A stretch of DNA of 8,199 nucleotides from NCBI GenBank assembly GCA_044871085.1, contig JBIOZI010000342.1, positions 1 through 8,199 of the forward strand, given 5' to 3'. Origin of the DNA: CADEED01 sp044871085. GTDB lineage: Bacteria > Pseudomonadota > Gammaproteobacteria > Steroidobacterales > Steroidobacteraceae. A model generated the notes under the pieces. It saw only the letters and a program-made list of their open reading frames with translations. It did no database searches and was not told the origin of the DNA. A program made the position numbers and the translations under genes. Below, piece by piece: positions 6,100 through 8,199 of this stretch (position 1 is its first letter; the number at the start of each line of letters is the position of its first letter).

Positions 6100-6309
6100 T
6101 GGATTTCGGCGTCCTTATAGATGCGATTTGAGACAGCGCACGAGTGCGCCGGCGCCGGACCTGAGCCGCCACTTTTCACAGTGAAATCACGCGGTTGACG
6201 CGCTCTCGCCGGCGGCCACGGCACAAGCTGCACTGCGCGGCAATCTACCGTAGAACCCGGGGGACCCTGAGGGCATTCCGGACCGACACTGTCAAAAGCG
6301 TGATCCGGT
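6100..6309. other. 210-bp intergenic region, likely site of the operon promoter
   Basis: This is the only gap above 100 bp, between the pyruvyl transferase stop (6310) and the SDR start (6099). It contains a 13-bp dyad (6174-6186), GCGCAC-GA-GTGCGC (6136-6149), the 10-bp palindrome GCGCCGGCGC (6146-6155) and a small CTAC/GTAG dyad (6245-6253). A TTGACA box lies at 6295-6290 on the minus strand, but no recognisable -10 element sits 16-18 nt beyond it. No U-tract hairpin typical of an intrinsic terminator was found. By position, a promoter for the downstream six genes is expected here, but it cannot be pinned down by eye. Confidence 0.5.
6174..6186. promoter_or_regulatory. Possible operator dyad in the intergenic region
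   Basis: TTTCAC-A-GTGAAA is a perfect 6-bp inverted repeat around one central base, 75 bp upstream of the SDR start. It is AT-rich within a GC-rich background. The size and symmetry suit a binding site for a dimeric regulator, but no consensus promoter is aligned with it and no second copy was seen, so chance is a fair alternative. Confidence 0.3.
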
Positions 6310-7560
6310 TCAATTTCCCGTTTGCGTGGTTGTTTGGAGCAATCTGTCGTATTGCGCGGCGAGCTCGGCGCGGTAGCGCGCCACCTTTTCGTGAGCCACC
6401 GCCGTAGGTGGCGCCGGCAGCGCGGCCATCACCCGCACCTGGGCCAAAACCGCCGCCGGATCGAACGTCTCCACCGCGTGGCAATAGGCCGAAAGCCCCA
6501 TCTCTGCCATGAGGTCGTCGTTCTTGCGCGCGTAGCCGACGGAGATGACCGGCCGGCCGAGCAGCAGCGACTTGAGCACGTTATGAAAGCGCGTGGCGAT
6601 CACGAGGTCGGTTTCCGCGATCTCCTCGAGCACGTGCTCGTGCGTCACGATCTCGCGGGCGACGAACGCGCCACCCGTAAGGGCCGGATGGCCGGCGAGC
6701 GCCGCGCTCAGGTCCTTGACCGGACGCCGGTCGCCGCCGCGGTTGCCGATGAGCAGCCGCACGGAGAAGCCCGCCTCGAGCAGCGCGCGCGCCAGCCAGG
6801 TGAGCTTCTGTAGATAGGCGGCGTAGATCTTCTCCCCTGCCTCGGGGGCGACGTTCCAGCCGGTGTAACCCATCACGCCGAGCGCGATGCGGCGCGGCGG
6901 CCACTGCACGCCGCGCGCCGCGAGCTGCGGCGGCACCGGCAGGCTGAAGACGATGTCCGGCAGCACCGGATCGGCGTCGGCCGCGATACCGATCTCGCGC
7001 GCGAATTTCTTGGAGGAATGCTCGCGATAGGAGCGGTAGTCCGCAGCCTGCAACGCCGCACGGAAGTATTGCCGGCTGCGCGGATGCGCCACCGGGCCCG
7101 CGCCCACGCTCGCGAAACGCACCGCCCCGCCGGATTCGTTGACCACAGTGCACCAGCGCGCGATCTGGTGCGGCACGTCGAACGGGCCCTGCCAGAAATC
7201 GTCGGCGATGCCGGTGCCCGCCACCAGCAGCAGGTCGAGCTCCCGGGCACGCCGGCGCGTCAGCCGGCGCCGCAGGGGCTCGGTGAGCCACTGCAGGAAC
7301 GCACCGAAGCGCAGCCGCCAGCGCGAGGGCACCAGGCGCCACGGCCGGTGCATGACCGGCAGCAGGTCGGGGTCGATCTGTCCGGCGAACGGCGGCAGGC
7401 CGGCGTTCGCGGCGGGCGGCGCCGACACCAGCACCAGCTCGAGCGACGGATCGCGCGCGCGCAGCGCGGCAGCGGTCGCGGCGAGCGTCGCCTCGTTGCC
7501 GAGGTTGCGCACGCCAAACAACCCGAACAGCCCGATGGTGCGGATGCGCTTCGCGCTCAT
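6310..7560 (-). CDS. Polysaccharide pyruvyl transferase family protein (416 aa)
   Basis: This 416-residue protein belongs to the CsaB/AmsJ/WcaK-type pyruvyl transferase family, whose members add pyruvate ketals from phosphoenolpyruvate to sugars of surface polymers. TIGLFGLFGVRNLGNEATL (8-26) is the N-terminal glycine-rich loop with the NxGNEA signature. LLLVAGTGIADDFW lies in the middle of the first domain. The second GT-B-like domain ends with RFHNVLKSLLLGRPVISVGY followed by ARKNDDLM (about 324-351), the most conserved stretch of the family, holding the Arg-x-His motif. No signal peptide or membrane segment is seen, so it is likely cytoplasmic. The start ATG at 7560 overlaps the glycosyltransferase stop by 4 nt (ATGA). 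GGAG directly before it is too close to be an ideal ribosome site, which fits coupled translation. The open frame continues upstream but overlaps the glycosyltransferase, so it is not used. The acceptor sugar is unknown. Confidence 0.85.
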   Translation of the reverse strand: MSAKRIRTIGLFGLFGVRNLGNEATLAATAAALRARDPSLELVLVSAPPAANAGLPPFAGQIDPDLLPVMHRPWRLVPSRWRLRFGAFLQWLTEPLRRRLTRRRARELDLLLVAGTGIADDFWQGPFDVPHQIARWCTVVNESGGAVRFASVGAGPVAHPRSRQYFRAALQAADYRSYREHSSKKFAREIGIAADADPVLPDIVFSLPVPPQLAARGVQWPPRRIALGVMGYTGWNVAPEAGEKIYAAYLQKLTWLARALLEAGFSVRLLIGNRGGDRRPVKDLSAALAGHPALTGGAFVAREIVTHEHVLEEIAETDLVIATRFHNVLKSLLLGRPVISVGYARKNDDLMAEMGLSAYCHAVETFDPAAVLAQVRVMAALPAPPTAVAHEKVARYRAELAAQYDRLLQTTTQTGN

Positions 7561-8195
7561 TCTCCAGCCCGGCGCGGAAGCAAGCGGCCGCGCACCTCGT
7601 TCCAGAGAAACGTGCGATGCCAGTACACGCTGCGCGCGATGAAACGCAGCGCGGCGAATTTCTCCGGCCACGCGATCGGCGCGCGCAGCACCGACCGCAC
7701 GTAGTCCCAATGCGTCTGCCACACGACGAGGTGGCGGCGGTCGGGCGCGGTCGGGTCGAGGAACTGGCGCAGCTCCGCGGCGGAGCGATACCGGCTGGCG
7801 GACTCGCGGCCCATGCGCCGGTACAACAGCAGCTCGGGGATGCGGCGGAATCCGCCGAACAGGCCGAGCTCGCACATGAGGCCCATGTCGCCGGCGGGAA
7901 ACGGCCGCTCGATGCCGGTGCGCTTGAGCACGTCGAGCCGGATCATGCCGGCCTGCGCATTGTTGAGCCGCTGTTCGAGCACCAGCCGCTCGAAGCGCAC
8001 GCTGGGCCGCGCCTCGAGCACTTCCAGATCGTAGGGATATTCACCGAGCGGCTGGCTCTCGTCGTCGAGCAGCATGGTGCGGCCGTAGCAGATGACGACC
8101 GCGGGCTCGGCGTCGAGCGTCGCGACGCAGCGCTCGAGCATCGTGGGCGCGCAGTAGTCGTTGGCCGACGCCCATTTGAAATAGGCGCATGGCAC
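7557..8195 (-). CDS. Family-2-type glycosyltransferase, N-terminus missing or broken at window edge (212 aa visible)
   Basis: The visible 212 residues are the C-terminal part of a GT-A-fold glycosyltransferase. YFKWASANDYCAP (5-17) matches the segment that carries the metal- and nucleotide-binding Asp (here Asp13). It is followed by LERCVATLDAEPAVVICYGRT, as in GT2 proteins of polysaccharide loci. About 80-100 residues of the nucleotide-binding N-terminal half are absent. The only start available is GTG at 8195-8193, and the codon just before it (8198-8196) is an in-frame TAG. So either the gene is truncated or frameshifted here, or the last few bases at the window edge are unreliable; a GTG start in mid-domain is not a natural gene start. 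The enzyme would transfer a sugar to a lipid-linked or growing glycan at the inner membrane. It overlaps the pyruvyl transferase start by 4 nt. The fold call is reasonable; donor and acceptor are unknown. Confidence 0.7.
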   Translation of the reverse strand: MPCAYFKWASANDYCAPTMLERCVATLDAEPAVVICYGRTMLLDDESQPLGEYPYDLEVLEARPSVRFERLVLEQRLNNAQAGMIRLDVLKRTGIERPFPAGDMGLMCELGLFGGFRRIPELLLYRRMGRESASRYRSAAELRQFLDPTAPDRRHLVVWQTHWDYVRSVLRAPIAWPEKFAALRFIARSVYWHRTFLWNEVRGRLLPRRAGE

Positions 8196-8199
8196 CTAT

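Noticed and set aside
6290..6295. TTGACA on the minus strand as a sigma-70 -35 box
   Set aside because: No -10-like hexamer is found 16-18 nt downstream (that stretch is GC-rich), so a promoter cannot be called from it alone.

Overview
The window is a high-GC piece of a cell-surface polysaccharide (O-antigen, capsule or exopolysaccharide) locus. All eight genes lie on the minus strand, so transcription runs from high to low coordinates. Composition, strong GC bias at third codon positions, the tight gene packing and the protein types suggest a Pseudomonadota-like bacterium, probably gamma- or betaproteobacterial. No marker gene fixes the taxon.

In transcription order, the first block (8195 to 6310) holds the C-terminal part of a family-2 glycosyltransferase, cut at or near the window edge, and a polysaccharide pyruvyl transferase family protein. 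They share a 4-nt ATGA overlap. A 210-bp gap follows (6100-6309). It is the only sizeable non-coding stretch and contains several small dyads but no convincing promoter or terminator.

The second block (6099 to 1) is a compact six-gene unit: a UDP-glucuronate decarboxylase-like SDR, UDP-glucose 6-dehydrogenase (ugd), an RmlC-type sugar 3,5-epimerase, a homoserine-dehydrogenase-like oxidoreductase with a C-terminal SAF domain, a glutamate-1-semialdehyde-aminomutase-like class III aminotransferase, and a glucose-1-phosphate cytidylyltransferase-like enzyme that runs off the left edge. The first four are joined by 1-nt or 4-nt overlaps. The last two follow gaps of 66 and 10 bp.

The first pair plausibly makes UDP-glucuronate and then a decarboxylated pentose such as UDP-xylose, or a relative of it. 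The last four look like a separate module. A cytidylyltransferase would activate a sugar phosphate, and an epimerase, a PLP enzyme and an unusual SAF oxidoreductase would build or attach a modified sugar or side group. The product cannot be read from the sequence. This four-gene module is the most interesting content of the window. No RNA genes, mobile elements, CRISPR arrays or long repeats were seen.
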